DNA of 64,000 nucleotides from an uncultured Prevotella sp. Lineage in GTDB: Bacteria; Bacteroidota; Bacteroidia; Bacteroidales; Bacteroidaceae. The notes beneath the pieces are model-generated. The model searched no databases, was not told where the DNA came from, and saw only the letters and a list, made by a program, of their open reading frames with translations. This document shows positions 62,311-64,000 of the stretch, one piece after another. The translations under genes were made by a program, and so were the position numbers. The stretch covers positions 1 through 64,000 of the forward strand of contig CAJKDU010000008.1 in NCBI GenBank assembly GCA_905198745.1, given 5' to 3'. Within the stretch, counting starts at the first letter, position 1, and each line of letters opens with the position of its first letter.

Positions 62311-64000
62311 TTATTGCCAATTATGATCTGTGTCAAACTCTTGTTTCGTGACAGCTCCTGATGAATTTGTCTGAGAGTCAAAGTTTTTATCTGAGCTATA
62401 CCCTGTGACAGAAACCGTCACTCCCGAACTTGATGAGTCATCCCAATTCTTATCGCTTTGATAACCAGAGACAGAGAGGGTTGTACCGCTCGTTGTAATG
62501 GTATCGTAATTCTTATCTGTGCCGAATCCTGTTATGGTTAGACTGCCTGTAGAATTACCCATATTATCCCAATTGTGATCATCGTCATAATCTTTTCTGA
62601 GGAAAGAACCTCCATAATTCAACTGAGTCACTGTCAATGTGAGGGAGTATGTGCCTTCCTTGAGGTCAGTCAGAGCTATCGTAATTGACCCAATGCGAGA
62701 ATCGTTATCAGAATTTTCAGTTGCCGTAACAGTGAATGTATTGCTTGACTGACTTACTGAGAACCAAGAATCAGAACAGGTAATTTTGTAAGTACCATCT
62801 GTGCTAACAGTAATAGCTTCAGATGTTCCTCCCTTTGAATAAAATAAGATTTCTCGAGTATCAACTCTTAGATAGCGTGCATCCTGAGTAACTACTACTC
62901 GTACTTTCTGATTGTGGGTTGTTTCAAAAATCAAGGTTGCAGTACGGCTGTTCACCGATGCATTGTCTGATGCATTTACCTTCACATCAACATTTCCAGT
63001 ACCACTTGTTTTTGATAGAGTCAACCATGTAGATCCATCTTCTACTTTAGCTGACCATGAGTCGTTTGTTGAGATAGATACGTCAATTGCGCCTCCCTTA
63101 CTTGTATAAGTGAGAAGATTGTTTGATACAGTAAAATACTTTCCCTTCTGAACTACATTGATAGTTGCTGACTTATCTGCCATGACAACCACAACTTGAC
63201 CGCTTCGTTCGTTATCACTTGTGTTTTCTGAAACCGAGACAGACAAGGTTGAATTACCTGATGCTGTGGTTGGGGATATAGTTATCCAGCTATCACTGGC
63301 AGTAGCAGTCCATGTACCATCTGTTTGGATATTGATGGTTTGAGTGGTCGACTTGTCTTCAAAATTCAAAACAGTCGTATTAACATCGAATGTCTTTCCT
63401 GCCTGAGAAACAGTTACAGCAACATCAATACTCAATCCTATCTGAGTCAGGTGAATGACACCAGAACGATTAGCAGTATTAGGGTTCTCTGATGCAGTAA
63501 CTTTAACAGTTCCATCACCTTCGCCCTGATTTGGAGATATAGTTATCCATGACGGCACAGACGAAACTGTCCAGTTTGTATTACTCAACACAGATAGGTT
63601 AAGAGAACCTCCTGCTGCCACAAATGACAATTCGGATTGTTCTGTTTCAATGTAAATGCCACGCTGTCTAACAGGAATCTGAATACGCTGACTTCCACCG
63701 ATAGAGAGATTAACATACCCTGTTCTTTCGCTAGTAGAAGTGTTTGGAGAAACACTGACCTTCATTGTAGATGTGCCGGAGTTACCTGAAGTAGGAGATA
63801 CATCTATCCAACTAGCGGACGAGGATGCTGTCCATGAAGCTTCTGCGTTAATAGTCACATTCACAGAACTTGCCGTATTATTGAAAACGAGCGACTCCGT
63901 TGACGCATTGATGGATGCAGGTACTTGCCTAACGGTGATTTTCTTCGATGCGTTGGTAGTGCCAGAATGAATTACTGAAACGGTTGCTGTACGGTTTGAA
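62311..64000 (-). CDS. BACON-repeat surface protein (partial, 5' end outside window)
   Basis: The frame runs off the right edge of the window, and the start is not seen. Five complete BACON-like domains are visible, each of about 85-90 residues and with a W[IL]x[ILV]S motif: SWIDVSPTSGNSGTSTMKVS, SWITISPNQGEGDGTVKV, SWITISPTTASGNSTLSV, TWLTLSKTSGTGNVDVKV and SWFSVSQSSNTFTVTATE. Part of another lies toward the edge. The C-terminus has about four 21-residue repeats with the core DKN(W/Y/F)D. BACON domains are thought to bind carbohydrate or mucin; here that is inference. It precedes the lipoprotein gene by 20 bases. Confidence 0.82.
   Translation of the reverse strand, partial: SNRTATVSVIHSGTTNASKKITVRQVPASINASTESLVFNNTASSVNVTINAEASWTASSSASWIDVSPTSGNSGTSTMKVSVSPNTSTSERTGYVNLSIGGSQRIQIPVRQRGIYIETEQSELSFVAAGGSLNLSVLSNTNWTVSSVPSWITISPNQGEGDGTVKVTASENPNTANRSGVIHLTQIGLSIDVAVTVSQAGKTFDVNTTVLNFEDKSTTQTINIQTDGTWTATASDSWITISPTTASGNSTLSVSVSENTSDNERSGQVVVVMADKSATINVVQKGKYFTVSNNLLTYTSKGGAIDVSISTNDSWSAKVEDGSTWLTLSKTSGTGNVDVKVNASDNASVNSRTATLIFETTHNQKVRVVVTQDARYLRVDTREILFYSKGGTSEAITVSTDGTYKITCSDSWFSVSQSSNTFTVTATENSDNDSRIGSITIALTDLKEGTYSLTLTVTQLNYGGSFLRKDYDDDHNWDNMGNSTGSLTITGFGTDKNYDTITTSGTTLSVSGYQSDKNWDDSSSSGVTVSVTGYSSDKNFDSQTNSSGAVTKQEFDTDHNWQ

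Noticed and set aside
1..64000. tRNA or rRNA genes
   Set aside because: No cloverleaf with a T-loop consensus or rRNA-like segment was recognised on either strand by reading.

Overview
The window reads as a chromosomal segment of a Prevotella-like member of the Bacteroidales. Support comes from core genes in Bacteroidetes-typical forms (ProS of the short archaeal/eukaryal type, a DUF4295 protein next to L28/L33, a long LspA, a DUF4296 lipoprotein, tandem HU-family genes) and from many promoters of the Bacteroidetes type (TTG, about 19-21 bp, then TAnnTTTG). No rRNA, tRNA or CRISPR array was recognised.

Layout. (1) 1-15,214 is mostly housekeeping. It opens with a 22-bp tandem repeat, then an FKBP/YczE/GNAT operon, queH, proS, an OmpA lipoprotein, mtgA, a UvrD/PcrA helicase, rpmB-rpmG-DUF4295, ftsY-rimO, two HU-family genes and a PerR-like regulator with reverse rubrerythrin. 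(2) 15,215-22,820 is a variable island: a group II intron 5' fragment, a Fic pseudogene, a DUF262/HNH protein with an SF1 helicase-nuclease (candidate two-gene defence module), remnants of mobile-element genes, and two inverted copies of a dispersed intergenic repeat. (3) 22,820-32,120 is core again: ileS, a DksA/TraR-like gene, lspA, a DUF4296 lipoprotein, nadC, a C69 dipeptidase and a small sigma-70 factor. (4) 32,738-42,234 is one co-directional cluster of two porin-like proteins, an imelysin lipoprotein, a di-haem DUF1111 lipoprotein, a mono-haem c-type lipoprotein, a Rid/chorismatase-like protein and a CcsBA cytochrome c assembly protein. It is probably an envelope system for iron acquisition or electron transfer. 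A class IV aminotransferase/ADC-lyase-like gene and a GH28 glycosidase follow, separated by another copy of the dispersed repeat.

(5) From about 45,550 to the window end lies an integrated mobilizable element. Its backbone reads left to right: a zinc-finger/multi-HTH protein, a tyrosine recombinase, a membrane protein, a small excisionase-like HTH protein, a box array like DnaA sites, a winged-helix protein, a mobilization RHH protein, a relaxase, a coiled-coil membrane protein, ParA and a small partner. Facing it across a bidirectional terminator is a tightly packed minus-strand operon that runs out of the window: BACON-repeat protein, fimbrillin/FGE-like lipoprotein, small exported protein, LPP20-like protein, transglutaminase-like protein and a PD-(D/E)XK-like protein. 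I do not recognise this operon as a known system.

The strongest candidates for something new are that six-gene cargo operon, the DUF262 plus helicase-nuclease pair, the imelysin/di-haem/porin/Rid/CcsBA cluster, and two repeat families: a perfectly 22-bp-periodic array found in two orientations, and a 190-280 bp hairpin-rich intergenic repeat in four copies.
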